Notes under the pieces: model-generated
Told to the model about the DNA's origin: nothing
Databases searched by the model: none
What the model saw: only the letters and a program-made list of their open reading frames with translations
Source: an uncultured Flavobacteriales bacterium
Lineage (GTDB): Bacteria > Bacteroidota > Bacteroidia > Flavobacteriales > JBLHRE01
Direction of reading: 5' to 3'
NCBI GenBank assembly: GCA_937139155.1
Contig: CAKZPI010000022.1
Span: forward strand, 1 to 64,000
DNA: 64,000 nucleotides
Shown: piece by piece, positions 46,124 to 55,684 of the stretch
How positions within the stretch are numbered: the stretch's first letter is position 1
Layout: the number at the start of each line of letters is the position of its first letter
Position numbers and translations under genes: made by a program

Positions 46124-46984
46124 TTATCCGTTCAATGCTTCTGCTCCAGCAACAATCTCCAAAATTTCGTTGGTAATTGCCGCCTGACGGGCTTTGTTGT
46201 ACTTCAAGGATAAATCGTGCTTCAAGTCTTTGGCGTTGTCTGTAGCCTGGTGCATGGCTGTCATACGGGCCCCATGCTCTGCTGCATTCGAGTCTAATAC
46301 CGCCTTGAACAGCTGAATTTTCAACGACTTTGGAACAAGGTCCTTTACAATCTCCTCCTTTCCTGGTTCAAAAATATAGTCTAGAGCAACGGGTTCGTCC
46401 GTTTCTACCGGTTCAACCGGAAGGAAGGCTTCGTTCATGATAATCTGAGTAGCCGCGTTTTTGAAGTGGTTGTACACAAGGCGTACCTCGTCAAACTTAC
46501 CCTCTACAAAAGCTTCCATTACCTCTTCGGCGGTGGCTGCAACATGATTGTAGGTCAAGTCATCAAACAAATTATCTCTTCTGGCATGAAGAATTTCACG
46601 CTTGAAATAGGCATCTGAGGCTTTTCTTCCGATACCTAGCACTTCTACATGCTTTCCTGCATACTCGTTTTGAATCATCAGGTTCACCTTGCGCAGAATT
46701 TGAGCGTTAAATCCGCCGCAAAGACCCCGGTTAGAGGTAACAGCAATGATCAACACTTTCTTTACTTCACGCACTTGAGTATATGCCCCTTCTGCTTCTC
46801 CTTCAAGGCTAGCTGAAAGCGACACCAACAGTTCACGAAGCTTATCCGCATAGGGACGCATTTCATGCACCCGATCTTGAGCCCTTTTTAGCTTTGCAGC
46901 CGAAACCAACTTCATGGCAGAGGTAATCTGCATGGTTGAGTTGATCGAGGTGATCCGGTTACGTATTTCCTTTAAATTCGCCAT
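46124..46984 (-). CDS. atpG: ATP synthase F1 subunit gamma
   Basis: Central rotor stalk of F1, 286 aa. The N-terminal MANLKEIRNRITSINSTMQIT and the C-terminal helix (MTAMHQATDNAKDLKHDLSL) are the coiled coil that turns inside the alpha-beta ring. SNRGLCGGFNAQI is a family signature. It is the last gene of the operon here; atpD and atpC do not follow, and a terminator does. Confidence 0.97.
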   Translation of the reverse strand: MANLKEIRNRITSINSTMQITSAMKLVSAAKLKRAQDRVHEMRPYADKLRELLVSLSASLEGEAEGAYTQVREVKKVLIIAVTSNRGLCGGFNAQILRKVNLMIQNEYAGKHVEVLGIGRKASDAYFKREILHARRDNLFDDLTYNHVAATAEEVMEAFVEGKFDEVRLVYNHFKNAATQIIMNEAFLPVEPVETDEPVALDYIFEPGKEEIVKDLVPKSLKIQLFKAVLDSNAAEHGARMTAMHQATDNAKDLKHDLSLKYNKARQAAITNEILEIVAGAEALNG

Positions 46985-47025
46985 AGACTTGTTTTAGTTT
47001 TCCTTCAAGAAGGATTTCAAGTTTT

Positions 47026-48606
47026 TTAAGCCTTGTATTTAGCTGACATTTCAGCTGCAACCTTTTTCAAGGTATCCGTTACTTCATCGGTTAATTTACC
47101 AGACTTCAATGTATCAAGTACATCTCTGTGCTTCTGGTTCATAAAGGCCAAGAAGTCTGATTCAAATTCTCTTACCTTTTGTACGGGTACATCTCTTAAA
47201 AGATTGTTGGTACCCAAGTAAATGATGGCAATTTGGTCTTCAACCGAAAGCGGTGAGTTTACTCCCTGCTTCAATACCTCTACGTTACGCTTACCTTTTT
47301 CAATTACAGAAAGGGTGGCGGCATCAAGGTCAGAACCAAATTTAGCGAAGGCTTCTAGTTCACGGAACTGAGCTTGGTCAAGCTTCAAGGTTCCGGCCAC
47401 TTTCTTCATAGACTTAATTTGAGCAGAACCCCCTACACGAGATACCGAGATACCTACGTTAATTGCAGGACGTACCCCAGAGTTGAACAAGTCAGACTCC
47501 AAGAAAATCTGTCCGTCAGTAATTGAAATTACGTTGGTTGGAATATAGGCCGAAACATCTCCTGCTTGGGTTTCAATGATAGGAAGAGCAGTCAAAGAAC
47601 CTCCACCTTTTATTTTGCCCTTAAGGGTTTCCGGAAGGTCGTTCATTTGGTTGGCGATATCATCTGATGCATTGATTTTCGCAGCACGCTCAAGAAGACG
47701 CGAGTGAAGGTAGAATACATCACCTGGGTATGCCTCACGGCCTGGAGGACGACGAAGAAGAAGAGATACCTCACGGTAAGCTACTGCTTGTTTTGAAAGG
47801 TCATCAAAGATGATCAAAGCTGGTCGACCCGTATCACGGAAGAATTCACCAATAGCTGTTCCTGCAAAAGGAGCGTAGAACTGCATAGGAGCAGGATCAG
47901 AAGCGTTTGCAGCAACCACTACGGTATAATCCATGGCTCCTTTCTCTTCAAGGGTTTTTACAATACCTGCAACGGTAGATCCTTTCTGTCCGATGGCAAC
48001 ATACACACAGAATACAGGCTCACCTCTATCGTAAAATTCTTTTTGATTAAGAATGGTATCGATGGCCACGGTAGTTTTACCCGTTTGACGGTCACCAATG
48101 ATCAATTCTCTTTGACCACGACCAATAGGAATCATGGCATCGATTGCCTTAATACCCGTTTGAAGTGGTTCATTTACAGGCTGACGATAAATTACACCAG
48201 GAGCTTTACGCTCGATGGGCATTTCAAAAAGCTCACCTTCAATGGGGCCTTTTCCGTCAATTGGGTTTCCTAGGGTGTCAACAACACGCCCAAGCATGCC
48301 CTCACCTACTTTCAAGGAAGCAATTTTACCGGTACGTTTTACCGTATCGCCTTCTTTAATTTCTTTGGAAGCACCTAAAAGTACAGCACCAACGTTGTCT
48401 TCTTCCAGGTTCAAAACGATACCTTGAAGACCGTCTTTGAATTCGATCAATTCACCAGACTGCACCTGGTTTAGTCCGTAGATACGTGCAATACCGTCAC
48501 CTACTTGCAATACTGTTCCTACTTCTTCTAGTTCCGCTTCTGATTTGAAGCCTGCAAGTTGTTGGCGTAGGATTGCTGATACTTCAGCTGGTTTAACTTC
48601 TGCCAT
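47026..48606 (-). CDS. atpA: ATP synthase F1 subunit alpha
   Basis: Non-catalytic nucleotide-binding subunit of F1, 526 aa. Walker A is GDRQTGKT near 170. Other landmarks are the [31 protein letters not shown] region (seen in parts near 270-300) and the conserved [13 protein letters not shown]. The N-terminal segment ([11 protein letters not shown]) contacts delta. Length and motifs are ordinary. Confidence 0.98.
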   Translation of the reverse strand: MAEVKPAEVSAILRQQLAGFKSEAELEEVGTVLQVGDGIARIYGLNQVQSGELIEFKDGLQGIVLNLEEDNVGAVLLGASKEIKEGDTVKRTGKIASLKVGEGMLGRVVDTLGNPIDGKGPIEGELFEMPIERKAPGVIYRQPVNEPLQTGIKAIDAMIPIGRGQRELIIGDRQTGKTTVAIDTILNQKEFYDRGEPVFCVYVAIGQKGSTVAGIVKTLEEKGAMDYTVVVAANASDPAPMQFYAPFAGTAIGEFFRDTGRPALIIFDDLSKQAVAYREVSLLLRRPPGREAYPGDVFYLHSRLLERAAKINASDDIANQMNDLPETLKGKIKGGGSLTALPIIETQAGDVSAYIPTNVISITDGQIFLESDLFNSGVRPAINVGISVSRVGGSAQIKSMKKVAGTLKLDQAQFRELEAFAKFGSDLDAATLSVIEKGKRNVEVLKQGVNSPLSVEDQIAIIYLGTNNLLRDVPVQKVREFESDFLAFMNQKHRDVLDTLKSGKLTDEVTDTLKKVAAEMSAKYKA

Positions 48607-48634
48607 GATTCTATAGGGTTTATAGGGCTAAGCC

Positions 48635-49195
48635 TTAGATTTTACTTTGATAATGATTTGAGCGAAATTCTTTTTTGAGGTTATCCAGCTTTTGGCGGAT
48701 GCTAGCATCGTATTGCTTATCGCTCATGCGCAATACAAAGCCACCTATTAATGATTCGTCAACTTTTTCTTCCAATTGAATTTCATCCCCATTCCGGGCC
48801 TCTTTCAGCACTTCTAGAACGGCCTTCCTCAAGTCTTCATTAAGGGGTCTGGCCGATACAATGGTTGCTTCGTGGATTCCTTTGAAATCGTTGTACAAAA
48901 GCATGAATGCTTCGGCAATGGAAGCCAAAAGACCTTCCCGACGTTTGCGGGTAATGATTTCTACAAAGTTCATGGTCAACTCGGAAACCTTTTCACTCAA
49001 GATTTCACGAAAAATGACCAATTTCTTATCGGTATTGATTACCGGGGAAATCAAAAGGCGCTCAAACTCATCGCTTTCTTTGCAAGCCTGAATGATCAAC
49101 TGCATATCAGCCTTACAAGCTTCCAGCTCGTTCCGCTCCTTTGCAAGATCTTTCAGTGACTTGGCATAACGTGCCGCTACCTTTGGATTCTTCAT
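48635..49195 (-). CDS. atpH: ATP synthase F1 subunit delta (OSCP)
   Basis: Peripheral-stalk connector joining F1 to the b subunit, 186 aa. The start VAARYAKSLKDLAKER and the C-terminal VDESLIGGFVLRMSDKQYDASI-like ending (split here as DESLIGGFVLRMSDKQYD and ASIRQKL) are the usual landmarks. It begins 1 bp after the atpF stop. Confidence 0.95.
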   Translation of the reverse strand: MKNPKVAARYAKSLKDLAKERNELEACKADMQLIIQACKESDEFERLLISPVINTDKKLVIFREILSEKVSELTMNFVEIITRKRREGLLASIAEAFMLLYNDFKGIHEATIVSARPLNEDLRKAVLEVLKEARNGDEIQLEEKVDESLIGGFVLRMSDKQYDASIRQKLDNLKKEFRSNHYQSKI

Positions 49196-49196
49196 A

Positions 49197-49697
49197 TTAG
49201 TTTAGCTTAACGTCTTCTAGCATGCTGCCCACAAGAGCGTCTTGCTTCTCGTTAGACTTCAATTCCTCGCCCAAAACTTTTTCGGCAATTTCGATGCTCA
49301 AGGTAGCCACCTGATTCTTAAGTTCCGTAATAGCGGCTAATTTTTCATTGTTGATTTGCTCTCTGGCAGATTCAATCATTTTATCGGCTTCCGTAGAGGC
49401 TTTCCCTTTCGCTTCTTCAATCATTTTCTCACGAATCTCACGCGCTTCCTTGATCATAGCATCGCGCTCAATTCTTGCCTCTTGCATGATTTTCTCATTC
49501 TCGGCCTTGAGGTTGTCCATTTCTTGGCGGGCCTGTTCAGCCGCTGCCAATGAATCAGAGATTGACTGCTCACGATCATTAACAGCCTTAAGAATAGGTT
49601 TCCATGCTACTTTGCGCAACACAAATAGAAGCACAAGGAATAAAAGTGTCTGCCAGAAAAATAGGCCTACTGAAAAATCATTAATTAACTTCTCCAC
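49197..49697 (-). CDS. atpF: ATP synthase F0 subunit b
   Basis: Peripheral stalk subunit of 166 aa with one N-terminal transmembrane helix (FFWQTLLFLVLLFVL) and the typical RKVAWKPILKAVNDRE, then a long charged helix that dimerises and reaches F1. Only one b-type gene is present, so the stalk is probably a homodimer. Confidence 0.96.
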   Translation of the reverse strand: MEKLINDFSVGLFFWQTLLFLVLLFVLRKVAWKPILKAVNDREQSISDSLAAAEQARQEMDNLKAENEKIMQEARIERDAMIKEAREIREKMIEEAKGKASTEADKMIESAREQINNEKLAAITELKNQVATLSIEIAEKVLGEELKSNEKQDALVGSMLEDVKLN

Positions 49698-49773
49698 AAC
49701 TGAGTCTTTTTAAATGGAATAAAACCAACAGCTGCAACCAATCGTTGACAGCTGTTGGCGTTTTGTTTGTTGA

Positions 49774-49965
49774 TTAAGCCGCGAAAAGAGCAGCGAAACC
49801 AATACCTTCAATAAGTGCGGCAGCGATAAGCATTGCCGTTTGGATTTTGTTGGTTGCTTCTGGTTGACGAGCGATTGCGTCCATAGCAGAGCTACCGATA
49901 CGACCGATGCCCATTCCAGCACCAATTACAATCAATCCTGCACCTACAATAGTTGGGATTTCCAT
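49774..49965 (-). CDS. atpE: ATP synthase F0 subunit c
   Basis: Proteolipid of the rotor ring, 63 aa, shorter than the 70-80 aa usual elsewhere. Two helices flank the polar loop RQPE (33-36). The ion-carrying carboxylate is E53 in LIEGIGF. There is no Ser/Thr after the Glu as in sodium-binding rings, so proton coupling is more likely. The N-terminal helix is Gly-rich (GAGLIVIGAGMGIG). Confidence 0.95.
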   Translation of the reverse strand: MEIPTIVGAGLIVIGAGMGIGRIGSSAMDAIARQPEATNKIQTAMLIAAALIEGIGFAALFAA

Positions 49966-49995
49966 GATATATAATTAACAGTTAATAAATACAAA

Positions 49996-51195
49996 TTAGT
50001 GATCATCATGTTCTGCAACCGCTGAACCAAAGTAAAGGGCTGTTAACATGGTGAAAATATATGCTTGTAAGGCAGCTACCAACAATTCAAGCATGGCCAA
50101 AGCAAAGGCCAATCCAAATGAAAGTGAGCTTCCAATCCAATTCTGAAATACGAACATCATACCGATGATGCTCATCAATACTACGTGACCCGCAGTAATG
50201 TTTGCGTACAAACGAATCAATAAGGCGAAAGGCTTAATAAATACCCCTAATAGTTCAATAGGAGCAAGAATGATCTTCATCGGCCAAGGTACACCCGGCA
50301 TCCAGAAAATATGCTTCCAATATTCTTTTCTTCCTGAGAACTGAGTTATTAAGAAGGTCATGAAAGCCAGGGCGAAAGTAACCGCAATATTACCTGTAAC
50401 GTTGATTCCTAATGGAGTCAATCCAAATAGGTTCACAATCCAAATGAAAAAGAAGATGGTTAAGAGATACGACATGAATCGCTTGTAGTCTTTCTCCCCA
50501 ATATTCGGAATGGCAATTTCGTCACGAACGAATAAGATGATCGGCTCTAAAAACTTAGCCCAACCCGTAGGGGCAAGACCTTTTTTATACGACTTAGCCG
50601 CAGCTCCAAACATCAAAAGCAACAGGATGGAAATGAAGAATATGCTAAACACATTCTTGGTGATCGAAAAATCTAAGGGCTTCTTATTGGTAACGAAAAG
50701 TCCTTCAGGTAAATCAGCACCGTGACCCTGAGCATAGGTGTGAAAGAATTCATCCACTGGCATGGTTTGCACCGTGTCAACGTATTCTTCCTCTTCTTCT
50801 TCACCCTCCTCGTTTTCTACCATGCGGGTTTTCTTCTCACCCAGGTAAATGGTTTCCTCTGCCCCGTAAATCTTGTTGTGATAGATGAAGTATTTCTTTC
50901 CTCCTTTCTCTACCATGTCTTCACCATGGTGAAATTTAGAAGAAGAAAAAACATGCAGACCATTGTCAATCAAAACAACAGGAAGAGGGAACCCAACATG
51001 GGTGCCAGACTCCTTATCTGTAAAAAGATGAAATGTGTAAGCATCTTGAAGGTGATGTTGGATGTCTTCCTTGATTTGGGATGACATATCCTCTTCTCCT
51101 TCATGACCATGGTTGCTTTCCGTAGTTGCGAAAACCGGACTGGTTCCTAACCAGGCCAAGGAAAGCATTAAAAATAAAGACTTTTTAAACTGCAT
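49996..51195 (-). CDS. atpB: ATP synthase F0 subunit a (long Bacteroidota form)
   Basis: Stator channel subunit of 399 aa. The first 24 residues look like a cleavable signal peptide (LMLSLAWLGTSPVFA), followed by about 150 extra residues, partly His- and Glu-rich (HGHEGEED; EGEEEEEEYVD), that would lie in the periplasm. This extension is typical of Bacteroidota. The membrane part (about 185-395) has the essential arginine in LLIRLYANITAGHVV. It has its own promoter (51229-51262). Confidence 0.95.
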   Translation of the reverse strand: MQFKKSLFLMLSLAWLGTSPVFATTESNHGHEGEEDMSSQIKEDIQHHLQDAYTFHLFTDKESGTHVGFPLPVVLIDNGLHVFSSSKFHHGEDMVEKGGKKYFIYHNKIYGAEETIYLGEKKTRMVENEEGEEEEEEYVDTVQTMPVDEFFHTYAQGHGADLPEGLFVTNKKPLDFSITKNVFSIFFISILLLLMFGAAAKSYKKGLAPTGWAKFLEPIILFVRDEIAIPNIGEKDYKRFMSYLLTIFFFIWIVNLFGLTPLGINVTGNIAVTFALAFMTFLITQFSGRKEYWKHIFWMPGVPWPMKIILAPIELLGVFIKPFALLIRLYANITAGHVVLMSIIGMMFVFQNWIGSSLSFGLAFALAMLELLVAALQAYIFTMLTALYFGSAVAEHDDH

Positions 51196-51228
51196 TGTAA
51201 CCGAATGAACAGGGTTTCAAAATCGCGG

Positions 51229-51262
51229 CAAAGGTATTAATTATTAACACTCCTTGACCAAA
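51229..51262 (-). promoter_or_regulatory. promoter of atpBEFHAG
   Basis: On the minus strand TTTG (51259-51262), a 22-bp spacer and TACCTTTG (51229-51236) give a full match to the Bacteroidota -33/-7 pattern. The same 22-bp spacing occurs at the rhodanese gene. It leaves about 30 nt of leader before the atpB ATG at 51195. Confidence 0.55.
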
Positions 51263-51296
51263 TTTTTAATAAGTTTCTTTCTTTCTCGAAACGCCT

Positions 51297-51680
51297 TTAT
51301 TTTTCGGCATTCAACTGATGTACCAAGGCCCAAGTTTCAATTCCAAGGGCTAAAAAATAGGGGACGAAAAAGCTTAGAAATTCAATTTTATTCACATTTC
51401 CGTCCAGCTTATACTCTGGGTAGAAAATCAAAAAATACAGCACCAGCTTCAAACCTGATCCTGCAAAGAAAAAATAGCCTAGGTGGTTTTTCCATTTCTC
51501 TGGAAGTAGGCTTAAGATGGTTAGAAGAAACAAGGCAAGTAGACCGTTCAAAAAATAGGTCAGGATCATTCCATTCCCGAATTTAGGCAAGTCCATTTTG
51601 CTTAGAATCAGGCTATGTACCACCCAGCCTAAACTCATGGTTAGAACCATAATCAAAACAAAAGGCCAAAGTCTTTTCAT
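51297..51680 (-). CDS. small membrane protein of the ATP synthase operon (AtpI-like position)
   Basis: A 127-aa protein with four hydrophobic helices (for example VLIMVLTMSLGWVVHSLIL and YFLNGLLALFLLTILSLL) and a charged loop between. It occupies the place of atpI, between the AtpZ-like gene and atpB, and overlaps the former by 4 bp. Bacteroidota commonly have an uncharacterised membrane protein here (I recall the name DUF6168, which I cannot verify). A role in c-ring assembly, by analogy to AtpI, is inference. Confidence 0.8.
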   Translation of the reverse strand: MKRLWPFVLIMVLTMSLGWVVHSLILSKMDLPKFGNGMILTYFLNGLLALFLLTILSLLPEKWKNHLGYFFFAGSGLKLVLYFLIFYPEYKLDGNVNKIEFLSFFVPYFLALGIETWALVHQLNAEK

Positions 51681-51895
51681 GACTCGTTCAATTCATTCAG
51701 TTTCCGAACGGCATACCAAATGGAAAGGGCGGTAAATCCGATTACAAACCCCATGGTATACCAAGATTTTACATTGCCAGCTCTTTCATCAAGCCATGAA
51801 CCCAGCCAAGCTCCGCCACCTATCATCACCATGACTTGAATGCCTAGGCCTGAATAATTGGCTATTTTTTTGAGTTTGTCTTTCTTCGGATTCAT
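51677..51895 (-). CDS. AtpZ/AtpI family small membrane protein
   Basis: A 72-aa protein with two hydrophobic helices joined by a short loop. MVMIGGGAWLGSWLDERAG and the second helix YTMGFVIGFTALSIWYAVRKL match the AtpZ/AtpI family, thought to help assemble or supply ions to F0. The ATG at 51895 is followed by NPKKDKLKKIANYSGLGIQ, typical. A -7-like TATTTTTG sits 4 bp upstream. It is the first gene of the atp cluster. Confidence 0.88.
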   Translation of the reverse strand: MNPKKDKLKKIANYSGLGIQVMVMIGGGAWLGSWLDERAGNVKSWYTMGFVIGFTALSIWYAVRKLNELNES

Positions 51896-51942
51896 GCGGC
51901 AAAAATAGACCGAAATAATGGGCTTCTTCCTTTTTTACAAAG

Positions 51943-51970
51943 AAAAAGCGCCCCATTTCTAGGGCGCCTT
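51943..51970 (-). terminator. rho-independent terminator upstream of the atp cluster
   Basis: Minus strand GCGCCC and GGGCGC pair around an 8-nt loop, followed by TTTTTCTTT. It ends the T9SS cargo gene at 51990 and insulates the atp genes. Confidence 0.8.
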
Positions 51971-51989
51971 CATGTTCCATCGGTTCAGG

Positions 51990-54062
51990 CTAATTCTTCA
52001 AGGTCCATTTGAACGCTTGGCCTGTTTCATTCATGAACAAATATACACCAGGACTTAAAAAATCAAAATTTTCAGATTCTCCTCTTTGTACTTCCCCAGA
52101 CCAAATTAATCTTCCGTCAAATGAATACAGCCTGTATTCACCACCTTTCGAAAAGTTAATTTCTCCATTGCTAGGGTTAGGATAAACCGTAAACAACTCC
52201 ATTTCTTCCACATTCATTCCATATACCCGTTGACAGGTTTGGTCGTTGGTTGAATTGGTATCATTGGCAATGCTGGTCCAGGCACATAAATCACCCCCCG
52301 GACCTGCAGGTATTTTCGCTGAAAACATATAGCTTCCAGAATCACCTGGTTGTATGGCTGCGGCTTTATATAGTTCAGTAACCACGGGTTGATTGTCAAG
52401 TTGGTAACTCACATTAAAGTCATCCACCGCAACCGAAGAAAAGTTCTTAATTCGAATACGAACTGTAGCATCGCTGTTCAATACCAAGGCAGGGTCTGGT
52501 GAGATAATTTTTGAAACCGATAAATCTTTGGGAACACTGACTTCATAATTCACACGCATTAAAAAGTCTTGGTTCTCAACATCGCGATAAGCAGCCCAAG
52601 AACCACCCAATACTTCATATGATTGTCTTGAAATTGGCGGATTGGTTGAATAACCTAGGTTGATTCCATCACCTCCCATATACCACAAAACATAAAACCC
52701 GCCATCAGGTATGGTTACCGTATTCTGGGTACTGACTTGAGTGTATGCGTTCAGTGCGATGGATGAGGAGGGAACCACAACCGAATCAAGCAGGGTACCC
52801 GGACCACCATTTGGACCATCATCGTCATAAATGGCAGCTGTAAAACTCACCGAACTGGCATTGGAGGTAATGTAAAACTCAGTGCTTTTGATCAAGGCAG
52901 GGTAGACCGGAGGAGCGTAATAAACCCCAATCCCGCCATTTCCTCCAGACCATCCAATGGAACCGTTTGAAACACCATCGGCATAAGAGAGTTGAACATT
53001 GGAAGCAATAACATTTACTGCCTGTATCTCTTGAGCTTTGGAATTATTATTTGGAGTAGCATCCCCTGATAAATTTGTATTGGTGGTATAAGTATAAACA
53101 CCAGCAGCCCCGGGTAAAAAACCTTGATTGAAGGTAATGGTAGAATCCTCTCCTACGTTCAATCCCGACATGGATTTGACATCGGTTAAAACCGAAAAGC
53201 CCGAGGCATTTTTAATGTCTGCACCTACCTGAAAGCTTCCGATGTTTTGATTCCCTGAATTGCTAATATTGGTTTTTAAGCCGTAAGCATTAACAGAGTT
53301 TGCCACTACGAAAATCCCTTTGCTCTCCTGATTTCCTGTCCATAAAACACCAACATCTGAAACTTGATAGGTAGTAGATTGTGGATGAAAAAACTTCACC
53401 GTATAAGATCCTGAAGGATAGGTATCAATGCTATGTTCTAATCCTACAGTAGATGTGGCATTTTCAATACCAATGGCAATGTCGTTATTGTTGGTAATGC
53501 CTGATTGTGCTTGATAGTTAATGGTTATGGAAGAGTCTCCGGCATTGAAAACAATTTGAAAGGTATTTGAGCCTGTATAACTAGGCGGACTCACATTCCA
53601 GAAAGGAACTTGATCAAAAGTAATAATGGTAGAATCTCCGGTTTTGGTAACCCAAACCGAGCCAGGATTATTGGCACCGGTAAAATTCAAATCGCTCATT
53701 AAGCCTGCTACAAAATCAGCACCCTGACCGGATGCCGTGGATGGTATGGTTGATGGAAAAGGAGAGGCAATGTTGGTATTGTTGAAAATTACGTATCCGT
53801 TTGAACCGATGTAAAATTGATTCACCGAATACCAATAGAACGGGAATGGGGAATCAAAAGAAAAGGGGCCAACCACATTATCATCTGCAAGTCCCATGAT
53901 GGGATCTCCTAGCCCGTTGTTCACATTGTCAAACCAAGAATAAGCAGGGCCATTTGGCTCATTGCTATCGATCCAGATATAGCCATAGGCATCAGGACCG
54001 CCTTGTCCGCCAAATGCTGACAAAGAAAATAATACCGATAAAAGGGTAACGAGTTTTTTCAT
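51990..54062 (-). CDS. secreted T9SS cargo protein
   Basis: A 690-aa protein with a signal peptide (LLSVLFSLSAFGGQG) and beta-rich domains. The first 220 residues recall a nidogen-like or lectin-like fold (NGYVIFNNTNIASPFPSTIP; GSNTFQIVFNAGDSSITINYQ). Ig/CARDB-like repeats follow (DLSVSKIISPDPALVLNSDA). The C-terminal sorting domain is FTVYPNPSNGEINFSKGG with YRLYSFDGRLIWSGEV and SPGVYLFMNETG. Probably surface-attached or released; possibly adhesive or structural (inference). Ser/Thr/Asn content is high, as usual for such proteins. Confidence 0.87.
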   Translation of the reverse strand: MKKLVTLLSVLFSLSAFGGQGGPDAYGYIWIDSNEPNGPAYSWFDNVNNGLGDPIMGLADDNVVGPFSFDSPFPFYWYSVNQFYIGSNGYVIFNNTNIASPFPSTIPSTASGQGADFVAGLMSDLNFTGANNPGSVWVTKTGDSTIITFDQVPFWNVSPPSYTGSNTFQIVFNAGDSSITINYQAQSGITNNNDIAIGIENATSTVGLEHSIDTYPSGSYTVKFFHPQSTTYQVSDVGVLWTGNQESKGIFVVANSVNAYGLKTNISNSGNQNIGSFQVGADIKNASGFSVLTDVKSMSGLNVGEDSTITFNQGFLPGAAGVYTYTTNTNLSGDATPNNNSKAQEIQAVNVIASNVQLSYADGVSNGSIGWSGGNGGIGVYYAPPVYPALIKSTEFYITSNASSVSFTAAIYDDDGPNGGPGTLLDSVVVPSSSIALNAYTQVSTQNTVTIPDGGFYVLWYMGGDGINLGYSTNPPISRQSYEVLGGSWAAYRDVENQDFLMRVNYEVSVPKDLSVSKIISPDPALVLNSDATVRIRIKNFSSVAVDDFNVSYQLDNQPVVTELYKAAAIQPGDSGSYMFSAKIPAGPGGDLCAWTSIANDTNSTNDQTCQRVYGMNVEEMELFTVYPNPSNGEINFSKGGEYRLYSFDGRLIWSGEVQRGESENFDFLSPGVYLFMNETGQAFKWTLKN

Positions 54063-54154
54063 GGTTAAGGATTTTGGTTTTGTGAAAGGTAATTAAATCT
54101 ACCAAAAATCCTATACCCATAAATACAAACAACTGATTAAGGGTGTTTTGCGCC

Positions 54155-55684
54155 TTAATTTACAGGGTCTCTTAGGGCCCTTTCCGATACCTCAACCCCA
54201 TCATAACCTACTTCTTCTCCTGAATTATAGGTAATGGTTAAAAGTACATCTCCATTCTCTTTGTACCGGGTCCAGGTGCCAATTTTGACCCCATAATCGT
54301 AATTTCCTTGTTCTTTTACCTGTCCGTTGAAATAGTACTTGCTATGCCTTCCATTGGCCACCCCATCGATAAAATCACCCTTATACATAAGCTGGTCATT
54401 TTCATAAAAGAACTCCCAGGTACCGGTTTCCAAGCCATCCCTATAATTTCCCTGGGCTCTTAGGTCGTTGATGGTAATAATCCATCGGCCCTCAGGCAAA
54501 CCTTCCCTATAACTACCTCTAACCAAAGTATTTCCCAGGCTATCGTATTCAATCATGTTTCCATCTCTCTCTCCCCTAAACCATTCCTCTTGCTTTCTAA
54601 GTTGTTGATTTGGGTAATACCATTTCCAGGCTCCATTTGGGTTCCCTTTAAGGTAAGCCCCAATTTGCTCAAGTCTGCCATCTTCGAAATAATACTTCCA
54701 GGTACCAACCTTTTCATCGTTCTCATATTTTCCTTCCGACATCAAGGTACCATCAGGATAGAACTCTTTCCAGAAACCTTGTCTTCTACCTTCTTCGTCG
54801 TAAACCCCTTCGGCAATTTTGGTTCCCATACTGTAAAGAAAGGATTGAACTACCTGGCCTGAATCATTGAAAACTCGATGAATTCCATCTTTGATTCCAT
54901 TCCGATAAGTGCCTTCAGCCGTTTTATTTCCGTTTTCATCAAAGGTGGATAAAAGCCTAATTTTAGAAGCCTTGGGGTCCTCAATTAAAACTCCATTCTC
55001 ATACCTCTCGGTGGTTTTCAAGGTGCCATCTTCAAAATAATATTTGAAGTAGCCATGTTTGAGGTCCTGTTTAAAATACCCCTCCCATTTCATGGTTCCG
55101 TCTGGGTAAAACTCGATGTATCTACCTTCCTTTCTCCCCAATTCATCCAGTTTATTAATGAACTGATTTCGAACCAAAACCCCTGAACGATAGGTTCTAA
55201 GCTCAATGATGGTACCATCTTCTCTATACACGAATCCTTGACCTTCCTCCTTTCCATTCTCAAAGGGTATTTTTTTATGTACCTGACCTGTTGGATAATA
55301 GAAAAGTGAGATGCTATCTTTCTTATCTTGAATAAAGTACTCAGCAGAAACCAAGGTGCTGTCTTCAAAAGATTTCCTAAATCCGTGCTTCAATCCATTT
55401 TGGTAATTAATAATTAGGTAAAGACTGCCTTCTTGGTCGTAAAACTTCCAAGGGCCTTCAAGTTCAAAATTCACCCGATTGCCTTCTGACTTCAATTGGC
55501 CCGAACTGTAAAAGGTTCTCCAATATCCATCGGGTTTACCTTCATTCAGATACCCTGAACTTGCAATTACCCCATTGGAGTGAAAATACTTTGTGTATAC
55601 ACCGTTTTCAGGAATGGTATCTTGAGCCAGGGAATGGAAGGCAGTAGACAGTATGGCAGCAAAAAGGAATAGACTTCTCAACAC
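54155..55684 (-). CDS. exported MORN/YwqK-repeat protein
   Basis: A 509-aa protein with a signal peptide (LFLFAAILSTAFHSLAQ) and about 20 copies of a 20-25 residue unit of the form F-Y-x-x-G-x-L-x-x-x-G-x-Y-x-x-G-x-x-x-G-x-W, for example YYPTGQVHKKIPFENGKEEG. Such repeats belong to the MORN_2 / YwqK group. Databases sometimes label these antitoxins from one Bacillus gene; nothing here supports a toxin-antitoxin role. It borders the candidate origin region and is transcribed away from it. Confidence 0.87.
   Translation of the reverse strand: MLRSLFLFAAILSTAFHSLAQDTIPENGVYTKYFHSNGVIASSGYLNEGKPDGYWRTFYSSGQLKSEGNRVNFELEGPWKFYDQEGSLYLIINYQNGLKHGFRKSFEDSTLVSAEYFIQDKKDSISLFYYPTGQVHKKIPFENGKEEGQGFVYREDGTIIELRTYRSGVLVRNQFINKLDELGRKEGRYIEFYPDGTMKWEGYFKQDLKHGYFKYYFEDGTLKTTERYENGVLIEDPKASKIRLLSTFDENGNKTAEGTYRNGIKDGIHRVFNDSGQVVQSFLYSMGTKIAEGVYDEEGRRQGFWKEFYPDGTLMSEGKYENDEKVGTWKYYFEDGRLEQIGAYLKGNPNGAWKWYYPNQQLRKQEEWFRGERDGNMIEYDSLGNTLVRGSYREGLPEGRWIITINDLRAQGNYRDGLETGTWEFFYENDQLMYKGDFIDGVANGRHSKYYFNGQVKEQGNYDYGVKIGTWTRYKENGDVLLTITYNSGEEVGYDGVEVSERALRDPVN

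Noticed and set aside
54155..55684. Toxin-antitoxin system (YwqK antitoxin label)
   Set aside because: The protein is exported and consists of MORN-type repeats; there is no toxin gene next to it.
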